Source: Putridiphycobacter sp045107045 (lineage in GTDB: Bacteria > Bacteroidota > Bacteroidia > Flavobacteriales_D > Crocinitomicaceae). From it: a DNA stretch of 64,000 bases. This document shows positions 1 through 9,098 of the stretch, piece after piece (position 1 is the first letter of the stretch; every line of letters starts with the position of its first letter). The stretch is from assembly GCA_045107045.1 (NCBI GenBank), contig JBGCFR010000022.1, positions 1-64,000 of the forward strand, given 5' to 3'. The notes beneath the pieces are model-generated. The model had not been told where the DNA came from and ran no database searches. It was given only the letters and a program-made list of their open reading frames with translations. The position numbers and the translations under genes are program-made.

Positions 1-1164
1 AGGTGCACCAACAAAAAACAGAACTATTACAGCAAATGCAAGCGTGAATTTTTGATGCCATGCTACCTTATAATTATTAACTGTATCCATTTGCCCAATT
101 TTTCTTGCAGTGGCCATTTTCGCATAGTCTTTTCTTGAACGAATATTAACTTGTGCTAAGTGTAGCGCTTGTGAATATGATAAATCATCTAGTTGATCAA
201 TAGAAAAAATTGAATCAATTATTTTATGATGTACATAACCTTCAATTGATGAGGAATCATGCTTGGGTCTATAAAAAGATTTAAACAATAGAACATCATT
301 CTTTACACGATTCTGAAATTCTTTTTTGACGGTATCCATATCAATATAAATAGTATCAAGTGTTGAAGCTAGTTGCTTAAAATTCATCATTTCATAATCC
401 CTTTTATAGAGGTCCTCATCTGATTTTTTCAAATTAAAATCTGAAGCATCAAATTTGACTACTGATTCTTTAAAAAACGTCTTGTTGAAAGCATAACGAG
501 TATTCCTATCAAACTGCATTTTTGACTCTTCATATAATGATCCATTTGAAAGCTTTAAAAATAAAAAGTTATTATCATCACTAAAAAGTATTTCACCAGT
601 TTCCGCCTTAATAGTTTTACGGGGTGCACCCATATAGATTAAAACACCGAAGAGTTTTCCTGTTTCAGGATCCTTGCTATCAACTTTTAACGACATGCCA
701 GGAATATCATTGTAAAAAGTATCTTCAGGAATATAAAAAGTAGTCTTCTTTTGCTGCAGATCGTATATTAAGGCCCTTTGTTTAAGATTAGCAATTGGCA
801 AAATATAATTTGAAAAGTAGAATGTTGAAATAGCCAATAAAATAACAAAAACAACCATTGGCCTCATAATCTTAAACAAAGACATACCTGCAGATTTCAT
901 AGCAGTAAGTTCATTACTCTCAGCTAAATTCCCCATGGTCATAATTGATGAAAAAAGAATAGCAATTGGTAATGCCATTGGAATGACATTGGCAGAAGTC
1001 AAAAACAGTAATTTAAAAATTACTAGCATCTCAATATCTTTACCCATAATATCATCAACATACTTCCACACAAATTGCATAATGAGAAACACCATAGCAA
1101 TTATGAAAGTGATAATAAATGGTCCAATAAAGGACTTAATAATGAATAAATATATCCGTTTCAA
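1..1164 (-). CDS. LptF/LptG family permease, C-terminal part beyond window edge
   Basis: Inner-membrane permease of the YjgP/YjgQ family, which with LptB extracts lipopolysaccharide from the inner membrane and passes it to the periplasmic bridge. The reverse strand is open for 388 codons to the window edge. The N-terminus reads MKRIYLFIIKSFIGPF with a hydrophobic segment after it, a long periplasmic beta-rich region fills the middle, and the last visible segment, WHQKFTLAFAVIVLFFVGAP, is the family's hallmark start of the second membrane half. An in-frame TAA lies four codons upstream of TTG 1164 and no ATG occurs before mid-helix, so TTG is the only good start. I cannot tell LptF from LptG. 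It follows the START-like gene by 37 bp on the same strand. Confidence 0.88.
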   Translation of the reverse strand, partial: MKRIYLFIIKSFIGPFIITFIIAMVFLIMQFVWKYVDDIMGKDIEMLVIFKLLFLTSANVIPMALPIAILFSSIMTMGNLAESNELTAMKSAGMSLFKIMRPMVVFVILLAISTFYFSNYILPIANLKQRALIYDLQQKKTTFYIPEDTFYNDIPGMSLKVDSKDPETGKLFGVLIYMGAPRKTIKAETGEILFSDDNNFLFLKLSNGSLYEESKMQFDRNTRYAFNKTFFKESVVKFDASDFNLKKSDEDLYKRDYEMMNFKQLASTLDTIYIDMDTVKKEFQNRVKNDVLLFKSFYRPKHDSSSIEGYVHHKIIDSIFSIDQLDDLSYSQALHLAQVNIRSRKDYAKMATARKIGQMDTVNNYKVAWHQKFTLAFAVIVLFFVGAP

Positions 1165-1201
1165 GAAAATGTGTTATTTAACCCATAACAAAGGTATGAA
1201 T

Positions 1202-1591
1202 TTATGAGCCTATGACTTTCTTTAAATCAGAAATTTGATTCTCCCATAGTAATTTGGCTTCCTCAATTTCATCTTCTTCGGCATAATCGGTGATAATTAA
1301 AGCAACATCATTAGTTAACTCGTCAATTTTAATTCTGATTTGAAAAAACGATTTAATATTCGCCTCAACGTCTTCCATCCACTGAAACTTAACAAACTCG
1401 CTTTTTTTCTTAGACAACATTCTAGCACTTTCTTCGCTTCCGTCCCAGATAAAAGTAAAAACATCTTTCTTAATATTCACATTATCAGCAAACCATTCAC
1501 TCAATCCACTTGGTGTACTTATCATGTTATAAAGTACGTTTATTGAAGATTTCACTTCAACTTCCATTTGGTATTCAACCTTATCAGACAT
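1202..1591 (-). CDS. START-like (SRPBCC/AHSA1-type) domain protein
   Basis: A 129-residue single-domain protein of the START/SRPBCC fold. Visible family features are the N-terminal beta strand with EVEVKSSINVLYNMIS, the LSEWFADNV segment typical of AHSA1-like proteins, the FIWDGSEE strand and a C-terminal helix (EAKLLWENQISDLKKVIG) that would close the hydrophobic pocket. Proteins of this size next to LptF/LptG permeases are common in Bacteroidota, but the ligand is unknown. It has no signal peptide and is probably cytoplasmic. It lies immediately upstream of the permease on the same strand, so the two are probably co-transcribed. Confidence 0.8.
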   Translation of the reverse strand: MSDKVEYQMEVEVKSSINVLYNMISTPSGLSEWFADNVNIKKDVFTFIWDGSEESARMLSKKKSEFVKFQWMEDVEANIKSFFQIRIKIDELTNDVALIITDYAEEDEIEEAKLLWENQISDLKKVIGS

Positions 1592-1732
1592 TTCGTTTTG
1601 TTCTAAAAATTAAAGCGCGTAAGATAGTAAAATTATCATTGCTTGGACATACAAAAGTTTTTTTTTATAACCTTTTTGAAAAACATTGCGTAATAGATAA
1701 AACGAAACTTTAAGAAACGAAAAATACACTAA

Positions 1733-1909
1733 ATGAAAAAATGTTTTAAATCCCTTGCCAAAGAAAAGTTAAATAGACATCAAATCAATGGCATTGAATC
1801 AAGCTTATCCGTTTTTGAAGCAGCTCAATTATTTGATATAATTACTGGAAGAGCCAGTAAAAATCTAATTCAATCACAATTTATTATTCAAGATATTAGC
1901 CTTAACTAA
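1733..1909 (+). CDS. Possible small hypothetical protein, 58 residues
   Basis: An ATG-initiated frame begins MKKCFKSLAKEKLNRHQ, continues with an amphipathic stretch around SVFEAAQLFDIITGRASKN and ends QDISLN before TAA. It occupies most of the otherwise empty 310 bp between the START-like gene and the EI24-type gene, and its stop overlaps the tail of the convergent EI24 gene by 8 bp. Codon choice resembles the neighbours, but there is no recognisable family, no TAnnTTTG promoter and no clear ribosome binding site. It could equally be chance open frame. The rest of this gap (1592-1732) is AT-rich and shows nothing I can name. Confidence 0.3.
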   Translation: MKKCFKSLAKEKLNRHQINGIESSLSVFEAAQLFDIITGRASKNLIQSQFIIQDISLN

Positions 1910-2702
1910 GGCTTATAATTTTCATAAAAAAATCAAAAATCATCTTGGCTAACAAGCTCAGGTGATTTTTTTTCGCTAAATCTTTAAAATAAAGTTGGAC
2001 AGATGCTATTGTTAACATATGTGGCACCAAACTTATACTAATTAGAAATAGAATTAAAAATCCAGTTTCCTCTGGAATGTAGATGGAAATACTAAAAATT
2101 AAACCTCCTATTAGGCATAAAAACTTGTTCTCTAAGGCCCATTTCCAGCTTACTTTTGATTTTTTACCATCTAATTCTAAACCAAAATCGAAAAAGGAAA
2201 AACCAATAAAGAAAGACGAAACAACAAATGAAACTATTTTATAGAACCAATCCCCTAGCATAAATGAAAGCAACCATAATAATATTATTAAACTAATTTC
2301 AGCAGCAAACGCAACTGCGAAAATTCTTATACTTCTAAAAATACTACCTATAAATTGCCCCCATCCAAACTCAACCTTTATTCCCGTCAAATCTTCCTTT
2401 ACTTTTTCTGCAAAATAGGAATTAATTGGTGTCAGAAATACTAATATTACGATTTCAAAAAATAGAAATGAAACCGCTTTTATACCGGATGTAAACCAAC
2501 TAACAATAGTTCCAATTACCCACCAATCTTCCATAAATGACATTTTATCAGAAAGAGAAGCACCACCATGCATTGAAAAATAGAACAAAACAGCCAATAC
2601 AAATGCTGGTAAAAAATAAGCATATAGCTTGTATTTAACAACAAACTTTAAACTGCCTATAAAGGCAGATATCACTCGATTAATTTGATTTAAAAACTGC
2701 AT
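1902..2702 (-). CDS. EI24 domain-containing (CysZ-like) inner-membrane protein
   Basis: A 266-residue polytopic membrane protein of the EI24/CysZ superfamily. At least five hydrophobic segments are visible: about residues 28-45 (YFLPAFVLAVLFYFS), 80-95, 125-150 (AVAFAAEISLIILLWLLSF), 155-170 and 200-240. A conserved-looking polar stretch (LTPINSYFAEKVKEDLTG) sits after the second segment, as in family members, and SFFDFGLELDG follows a later one. CysZ members take up sulfate, but many Bacteroidota EI24 proteins have no assigned substrate, so transport is only an inference. It stands alone, divergent from dnaE with a 98-bp gap. Confidence 0.75.
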   Translation of the reverse strand: MQFLNQINRVISAFIGSLKFVVKYKLYAYFLPAFVLAVLFYFSMHGGASLSDKMSFMEDWWVIGTIVSWFTSGIKAVSFLFFEIVILVFLTPINSYFAEKVKEDLTGIKVEFGWGQFIGSIFRSIRIFAVAFAAEISLIILLWLLSFMLGDWFYKIVSFVVSSFFIGFSFFDFGLELDGKKSKVSWKWALENKFLCLIGGLIFSISIYIPEETGFLILFLISISLVPHMLTIASVQLYFKDLAKKNHLSLLAKMIFDFFMKIISLS

Positions 2703-2800
2703 TCAAAACTTGTTAATAATTCTAGGTCTAAATTACTGAATAAATTTAATTTTGATTGTAATTTTAATGCTTTCTATAACACAACACCTTCTAGTTACTA

Positions 2801-5800
2801 ATGTACATTATATTTGACACCGAAACTACTGGATTACCAAAAAGATGGAATGCCCCAATCACTGATACTGACAATTGGCCAAGGTGTATTCAAATAGCTT
2901 GGCAAGTTCATGATCAATGGGGAAAATTAATTGAAAGCAAAGACTTTCTAATTAAACCAAATGGCTTTAACATACCATTTGATGCAGAGCAAATTCATGG
3001 TATCTCGACAGAGTTAGCAGAAGAGCAAGGTGTAGCATTGGAAACTGCATTAGAAGCCTTTAACGAAGCGCTTGGGAAAGCTAAATTTGTTGTTGGTCAA
3101 AATGTAGGATTCGATTTAAATATAATGGGTTGTGAATTTCACAGGACCTCAACAGAAAGTCCACTATTAGATATTCCCTTATTAGATACTTGTACTGAAC
3201 GGACAGCCTCCTTATGCCAATTACCTGGAGGAAGAGGTGGAAAATTTAAATTACCCACGCTTACGGAGTTGCATTCGCATCTTTTTAACGAAAGTTTTGG
3301 TGAGGCCCATAATGCCACGGCTGATGTTGAAGCAACTACACGTTGCTTTTTTGAACTGATTAGAATTCAAAACTATTTAGATTCCGACTTCAATTTAGGC
3401 GATCAATATGTTAAAGATTTTCAAACAAAAAATCCTACCAAATTTAAACTAATTGGGCTTCAACATCTCAATTTAAAAGAGGAAAGCGAAAAAATAAAGG
3501 CAAGAAAAACTGTTGAAAGTGGCCCTAGTAATGCTGAGATAAAAGCAAATATTGAAGCCTTAAAAGGCATTAACTTCTCGCACTTACACAATCATTCTCA
3601 ATTCTCAATACTTCAGTCTACTATTTCAATTAACAACCTTGTTAAAAAGGCAGTCTCTGAAAAATCGAGTGGTGTTGCACTAACTGACACAGGCAACATG
3701 ATGGCTGCATTTCATTTTGTTAGGGCGGCATTAAAACATAATGCTGAAATTGAAGAAAAAACAAAGGCTGCATTAGAAACTGGAGAAGAAGTTACAGACA
3801 AACCGATTACTCCAATTGTTGGCTGTGAATTTAATGTTTGTAAAGATCACCTTGACAAGTCTAATAAGGACAATGGATACCAAGTTGTGCTCCTTGCTAA
3901 AAATAAAAAAGGATATCTAAACTTAGCAAAAATGTCTTCTATTGCCTTCACTAAAGGCTTTTACTATATCCCTAGAATTGATAGAAACGTCATAGAACAA
4001 TACAAGGACGACATTATTGTTTTAACTGGCGGTACCAATGGAGAGGTTCCAAACTTAATTTTAAATGTAGGCGAAAAACAGGCGGAAGATGCACTATTAT
4101 GGTGGAAGCAGCAGTTCAAAGACGATTTATATATCGAATTGATTCGTCATGGATTAGAATCAGAGAACATTATTAATGAAACCCTAGTAAAACTTGCTGA
4201 AAAGCATCAAATAGAATTGGTGGCCACTAATAATACTTTCTATTTAGACAAAAAGGACGCTAATGCGCATGACGTATTATTATGTATCAAAGATGGTGAA
4301 CTTCAATCAACTCCAAAGGGGCGCGGTAGAGGATTTAGATACGGACTTGAAAATGAGGAATATTATTTCAAATCTACAGCAGAAATGGTCAAATTGTTTA
4401 GTGACTTTCCAAAAGCCATTTCCAATACGAATAAGATTGTAGATAAATGCGAGCCTTATCCGTTAGCTTCGGAAATTTTACTACCTAATTTTCATATCCC
4501 TGAAGAATTTAGAGATCCTAAAGATGAAGAAGATGGGGGGACAAGAGGAGAAAATAACTATTTACGTCACTTAACATACGAGGGGGCTAAAAAGCGTTGG
4601 GGAGAATTTGATGAATCGGTCAAAGAACGACTCGATTTTGAATTACAAACTATTGCAAATTCGGGCTATCCTGGTTATTTTTTAATTTGCCAGGATTTTT
4701 GTCATGCGGCAAGAGACATGGGCGTATCAGTTGGCCCAGGTCGTGGATCTGCAGCAGGATCAGCTGTTGCATATTGTGTAGAAATAACGAATATTGATCC
4801 TATAAAATATGATTTACTATTTGAGCGTTTCTTAAACCCAGAAAGGATATCAATGCCCGATATTGATATTGACTTTGATGACGAGGGCCGTCAAAGTGTC
4901 ATTGATTGGGTAATCGAAAAGTATGGCGAAAATCAAGTTGCACAAATTATCACTTATGGTACTATGGCTGCAAAATCATCAATTCGTGATACGGCCAGAG
5001 TATTAGACCTTCCTTTACACGAAGCTGATAGGCTTGCAAAATTAGTCCCTGATATTAAATTAGCTAAATTATTTGGCTTAGATGAAGTTGAATTAGCTGA
5101 AAAATTAGGCAATAATCAAGATGATATTGGACGGGCCAATGAACTAAAATCTATTGCAAAGGGTAATGACCTAGCAGCAGAAGTTGTTAATCAAGCCCGA
5201 GCACTAGAAGGCTCAATGAGAAATACTGGAATACATGCATGTGGCGTAATCATTACACCATCAGACATTACCAATTTTGTTCCAGTTGCATTGGCTAAGG
5301 ATTCCGGCATGTTTTGTACACAGTTCGACAATTCTGTTGCTGAAGACGCCGGACTTCTAAAAATGGATTTTTTAGGCTTAAAAACCTTGACCCTAATAAA
5401 AGATGCCGTAAAAATTATAAAAGAACAACATGGTATAGAACTAGTTCCTGATGACTTTTCATTAGAGGATGAAAAAACCTATGAGCTGTTCCAAAAAGGT
5501 GAAACTGTTGGTGTGTTTCAATATGAATCTGCAGGAATGCAGAAATATTTAAGAGAACTAAAACCTAGTGTTTTTGCAGATCTTATTGCTATGAATGCAC
5601 TTTATCGTCCTGGACCATTAGAATATATTCCTTCTTTTATTAGAAGGAAACATGGTACGGAGGAAATAGTTTATGACCTTGAAGCTAATAAAGAATATCT
5701 AGAAGAAACCTATGGCATTGTTGTTTACCAAGAACAGGTAATGCTTTTATCACAAAAGCTAGCTAACTTTTCGAAAGGTGAAGCTGATACTTTGAGAAAA

Positions 5801-7171
5801 GCCATGGGTAAAAAGAATTTGGCACTTTTGGCCAAAATGAAACCTAAATTCTTAGAACAAGGTGGTAGCAATGGACATGATAAAAAAGCACTAGAAAAAA
5901 TGTGGGTAGATTGGGAAGCATTTGCCTCCTATGCTTTTAACAAGTCACATTCAACTTGCTACGCCTATATTGCTTATCAGACAGCCTATTTAAAAGCACA
6001 TTATCCAGCTGAATACATGGCCTCTGTTTTAAGTAACAACATGAATGATATTAAAACGGTTACTTTTTTCATGGAAGAATGCAAGCGTGCAGGCATTCCA
6101 GTACTAGGACCGGATGTAAATGAATCTCAATATAAATTTACTGTTAACCAAAATGGGGCGATCAGATTTGGATTAGGTGCCATAAAAGGTGTTGGGAATA
6201 AACCTGTTGATTCAATCGTAAATGAACGAAAAGAGAATGGTATATATACCTCAGTTTTTGATTTAGCAACACGTGTTGATCTAAGATTATGTAACAAGAG
6301 GGTTTTCGAAAATCTAGTTTTAGCTGGAGGTTTCGACTCTTTTGGTACAATAAAACGATCACAGTTTTTCACTGAAGACAATAATAATCGCCCATTCATA
6401 GAAATAGTTACTAAATATGGAGCCCGATTTCAAGAAAATGTAAATTCTTCGCAAGTATCAATGTTTGGAGGTGATTCAGAAGTTGACATTCCTGTTCCTC
6501 AACCACCAATAGCGGAAGAGTGGCCTACATTAACTCAACTCAGTAAAGAAAAAGAAGTAGTTGGCATTTATATATCAGGGCATCCTTTAGACGATTATAA
6601 ATTGGAAATTGATAGCTTTTGCAATGGCTGTAGTGTTTCAAACCTAAATAATTTAGAAGAACATAAAGGCAAAGAACAATTTATTGCAGGAATCATTACT
6701 TCAGCAGAGCATAGAACCACCAAAAATGGCAAACCATTTGGTACTTTTGAAATAGAAGATTACACGGACTCCAGTAAACAGTTTATTTTCGGAGAAAATT
6801 ATCTTCGATTCAAACATCTCTTAACTATCGGCACTTTTGTTTTTTTAAATGGTAAAATTGGCCCTCGAAAATGGGGAGACGGACTAGAGTTAGCTTATAA
6901 TTCGATAGAATTGTTAGCAGATGTAAAGGAAAAAAAGACGAAAAGTTTAGTACTATCTGTTGAACAATCCGATTTAACAGATATGGTTATTGATGATTTG
7001 TATGCAATTGTTTCTGACCATACTGGTAACTGTCAATTAAAATTTATACTGCATGATCATAAATCCAAAACAAGTTTAAAAATGCCATCTAGAAATATGA
7101 AGGTAAATATTAATAAAGAGTTGATTGACAACTTAAAGCAGTTGGAAATATTTGATTGTAAGTTGGAGTAA
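2801..7171 (+). CDS. dnaE: DNA polymerase III alpha subunit with fused N-terminal 3'-5' exonuclease
   Basis: Replicative polymerase of 1456 residues. Residues 1-190 form a DEDDh (DnaQ-type) exonuclease: FDTETTGLP near the N-terminus, NVGFDLN near residue 105 and the HNATADVEAT box. The PHP domain starts near residue 260 (HLHNHSQFS) and has TDTGNM where active PHP domains have TDHGN. The C-family palm carries PGRGSAAGS and the catalytic PDIDIDFDD at about residue 686, followed by the finger and helix-hairpin-helix regions and a C-terminal OB-fold (near residues 1290-1375). Proofreading is therefore covalently attached, an arrangement known from Flavobacteriia. The gene appears monocistronic; no TAnnTTTG promoter is obvious in the 98-bp upstream gap. 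All catalytic motifs look intact. Confidence 0.96.
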   Translation: MYIIFDTETTGLPKRWNAPITDTDNWPRCIQIAWQVHDQWGKLIESKDFLIKPNGFNIPFDAEQIHGISTELAEEQGVALETALEAFNEALGKAKFVVGQNVGFDLNIMGCEFHRTSTESPLLDIPLLDTCTERTASLCQLPGGRGGKFKLPTLTELHSHLFNESFGEAHNATADVEATTRCFFELIRIQNYLDSDFNLGDQYVKDFQTKNPTKFKLIGLQHLNLKEESEKIKARKTVESGPSNAEIKANIEALKGINFSHLHNHSQFSILQSTISINNLVKKAVSEKSSGVALTDTGNMMAAFHFVRAALKHNAEIEEKTKAALETGEEVTDKPITPIVGCEFNVCKDHLDKSNKDNGYQVVLLAKNKKGYLNLAKMSSIAFTKGFYYIPRIDRNVIEQYKDDIIVLTGGTNGEVPNLILNVGEKQAEDALLWWKQQFKDDLYIELIRHGLESENIINETLVKLAEKHQIELVATNNTFYLDKKDANAHDVLLCIKDGELQSTPKGRGRGFRYGLENEEYYFKSTAEMVKLFSDFPKAISNTNKIVDKCEPYPLASEILLPNFHIPEEFRDPKDEEDGGTRGENNYLRHLTYEGAKKRWGEFDESVKERLDFELQTIANSGYPGYFLICQDFCHAARDMGVSVGPGRGSAAGSAVAYCVEITNIDPIKYDLLFERFLNPERISMPDIDIDFDDEGRQSVIDWVIEKYGENQVAQIITYGTMAAKSSIRDTARVLDLPLHEADRLAKLVPDIKLAKLFGLDEVELAEKLGNNQDDIGRANELKSIAKGNDLAAEVVNQARALEGSMRNTGIHACGVIITPSDITNFVPVALAKDSGMFCTQFDNSVAEDAGLLKMDFLGLKTLTLIKDAVKIIKEQHGIELVPDDFSLEDEKTYELFQKGETVGVFQYESAGMQKYLRELKPSVFADLIAMNALYRPGPLEYIPSFIRRKHGTEEIVYDLEANKEYLEETYGIVVYQEQVMLLSQKLANFSKGEADTLRKAMGKKNLALLAKMKPKFLEQGGSNGHDKKALEKMWVDWEAFASYAFNKSHSTCYAYIAYQTAYLKAHYPAEYMASVLSNNMNDIKTVTFFMEECKRAGIPVLGPDVNESQYKFTVNQNGAIRFGLGAIKGVGNKPVDSIVNERKENGIYTSVFDLATRVDLRLCNKRVFENLVLAGGFDSFGTIKRSQFFTEDNNNRPFIEIVTKYGARFQENVNSSQVSMFGGDSEVDIPVPQPPIAEEWPTLTQLSKEKEVVGIYISGHPLDDYKLEIDSFCNGCSVSNLNNLEEHKGKEQFIAGIITSAEHRTTKNGKPFGTFEIEDYTDSSKQFIFGENYLRFKHLLTIGTFVFLNGKIGPRKWGDGLELAYNSIELLADVKEKKTKSLVLSVEQSDLTDMVIDDLYAIVSDHTGNCQLKFILHDHKSKTSLKMPSRNMKVNINKELIDNLKQLEIFDCKLE

Positions 7172-7288
7172 TTAAAAAAGTCAACTGCCATATTAATGAG
7201 TTGTGGTTATTATTATATAAATTCTTTAAAAAAGTGAAAATAATACAAGATTGCTGGTAAAATATTATTTTTACGTAAAAAACGTGTC

Positions 7289-8524
7289 ATGAAAAACATT
7301 ATACTAGCAAGTTTTGGGCTATTCTCAATAGTTGCTTTTGGTCAAAAACAATTAACATCCATTACGGAAATATTTCTTAATCAGTCTGGGCAATTTGATG
7401 AAATTGATTCCACGGCATACATTTACTCAAATTCACTTATTGGCACATTGCCAGAATTTAAGCCCAAATTTGAATTTGCTGAAGATTTTTTTGGATTTAT
7501 CTTGCCGACTGATAAGCCTGCATATATTATTCACTCTAATCAAGAAAGATTTTTTTCTGGTGGTTCCTACCCGCTTCAGGCACAAGACACAACCTTTAAC
7601 ACATTGTCCGCTAACAATAAAGTGATTGAATCTATACAAGATCAATTTTCAAGAACTTTATATGAATATAATGCAAGCGGTAAAATGACATTAAGGTTAT
7701 CCCAGAATAATTTTGGAATGAATTGGGAAACTTTTGATAGCTCCGTTTTTAAATATGATAATTTTGACCAATTGATAACTAGTGAAAATTATTTTGTTTC
7801 TCCTGGTTTTATTGTTGGACAGCTTGACTCTATTTTTTATAATTCAGGAACAAGTAGTGTAAATAAATCGAAAAGTTATTTTGTTGATCTATTTAACGGA
7901 ACAACGGATTTAAATAGTCAAACTGAGGTGTCTTACAACGGAAATAATGTTCAATATGTGGATTTATATGAAGATGATGGAAATGGTGGTTTGGAAGGGT
8001 TGTATAGGTTAGTGTATAATTATTCGGGCACAGAGCCAAGCGGTTTCATAGCATATGAAGTAGTTAACAATGCTCCTACTACAACAATTTTTGCTACGGG
8101 AATATTTAATTCCAATTCCCAAAATCTTCATTCTGAGTATACACTAATTTTTGGTAATGATACTGTGAAGCAAACTTACGAATATGATTTAGACAATTTT
8201 ATAACCAAACGAACGTACTATAGTCCAGATTCTACAGGCACATTGATTCCATACTACATCACTAATTATAGCTATTCCTATACGACTGGAATTGATAAAA
8301 AAGAACAAATTGACCTTATTATTTATCCAAATCCTGCCGAAGATTTTATTTATTTAGAGTCATCTGTTAAAATAATGAATATTCAAATCTATAACTTGAC
8401 AGGGCAACTGGTTCTTGAACAAAATTATGGAAGTATTTCAATAGCTCATTTACAAGCTGGAACCTATATTATTCAAGGTCAAACCAAAGATGGATCGTTT
8501 ACATCAAAATTTGTAAGGCAGTAG
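7289..8524 (+). CDS. T9SS-secreted protein of unknown function
   Basis: A 411-residue exported protein. An N-terminal signal peptide (MKNIILASFGLFSIVAFGQ) is followed by about 310 residues rich in aromatic, Asn and Thr residues with YD/RHS-like strands (LYEYNASGKMTLRLSQNN, QTYEYDLDNFITKRTYY), then by a type A T9SS sorting domain of about 70 residues (IYPNPAEDFIYLES, YNLTGQLVLEQ, LQAGTYIIQG and a basic end KFVRQ). The protein should cross the outer membrane by the type IX system and be released or anchored at the cell surface. I do not recognise the central region. The 117-bp upstream gap holds a 14-bp palindrome (7268-7281) just before the gene. Confidence 0.85.
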   Translation: MKNIILASFGLFSIVAFGQKQLTSITEIFLNQSGQFDEIDSTAYIYSNSLIGTLPEFKPKFEFAEDFFGFILPTDKPAYIIHSNQERFFSGGSYPLQAQDTTFNTLSANNKVIESIQDQFSRTLYEYNASGKMTLRLSQNNFGMNWETFDSSVFKYDNFDQLITSENYFVSPGFIVGQLDSIFYNSGTSSVNKSKSYFVDLFNGTTDLNSQTEVSYNGNNVQYVDLYEDDGNGGLEGLYRLVYNYSGTEPSGFIAYEVVNNAPTTTIFATGIFNSNSQNLHSEYTLIFGNDTVKQTYEYDLDNFITKRTYYSPDSTGTLIPYYITNYSYSYTTGIDKKEQIDLIIYPNPAEDFIYLESSVKIMNIQIYNLTGQLVLEQNYGSISIAHLQAGTYIIQGQTKDGSFTSKFVRQ

Positions 8525-8567
8525 CGTTATTTATTTTCAGAGATAAAGGGTTATATTGTTTATTGTG

Positions 8568-8981
8568 TTATTCATAAATAATTTCGTGTGTTATATCTGC
8601 AAAACTCCGGAACATTTCAAAAACACCACAATATTTATTTACTGATAAGTCAACTGCTTTTTCAATTTTATCTTTTTTGAGTTCTGCTCCAGAAAAATAG
8701 TAACGAACACTTACCGAATGGTATTTTTTTGGATGTTCATCTGTTAAATCACCATCCACTTCAATCCTAAACTCATCTACCTCAGCACGCATTTTCTTAA
8801 GCAAAGATGTCACGTCCATTCCTGTACAGCCTGCCAAAGCACCAAGCATAGTGGCTTTTGGTCTAACACCACTGTCTTTACCACCTACTTCAATATCTGC
8901 ATCATATATTACAGTACCACCAGGAAGCTCAGTTTCAAACCCCATATCGCCAGTCCACTCCGTTATTGTTTTATGTGTCAT
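8568..8981 (-). CDS. OsmC family peroxiredoxin-like protein
   Basis: A 137-residue OsmC/Ohr-type thiol peroxidase. Both redox-active cysteines of the family are present: one in GCTGMDVTSLLKK (near residue 52) and one in NKYCGVFEMF (near residue 117), and the GxRPKATMLGALAG stretch before the first matches the family. OsmC proteins form intertwined dimers and reduce organic hydroperoxides. It has no signal peptide and is probably cytoplasmic. An exact TAnnTTTG element at 8996-9003 on the same strand lies 14 bp before the ATG. The gene stands alone, convergent with the T9SS protein gene (43-bp gap). Confidence 0.9.
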   Translation of the reverse strand: MTHKTITEWTGDMGFETELPGGTVIYDADIEVGGKDSGVRPKATMLGALAGCTGMDVTSLLKKMRAEVDEFRIEVDGDLTDEHPKKYHSVSVRYYFSGAELKKDKIEKAVDLSVNKYCGVFEMFRSFADITHEIIYE

Positions 8982-8995
8982 CTTAAATGTTTAAT

Positions 8996-9003
8996 CAAAA
9001 ATA
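8996..9003 (-). promoter_or_regulatory. Bacteroidota -7 promoter element for the OsmC gene
   Basis: Reads TATTTTTG on the minus strand, an exact TAnnTTTG match, 14 bp upstream of the start codon. No convincing -33 TTTG is seen. Confidence 0.55.
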
Positions 9004-9098
9004 ATCAATTGAAATTAAATAAATGTCAGCATTTTTTACTTTGTAAAACGTCTCTTCAGCAAATATTTAGAATCGGTAAAAAATAAAAAGAACCGAAT

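Noticed and set aside
7268..7281. TTTTTACGTAAAAA palindrome upstream of the T9SS protein gene, considered as an operator
   Set aside because: A 14-bp AT-rich palindrome is not rare in this base composition, it has no second copy nearby and no linked regulator gene.
8525..8580. TTATTTAT ... ATAAATAA inverted repeat between two convergent genes
   Set aside because: Loop of about 40 nt and A/T-only arms; expected by chance.
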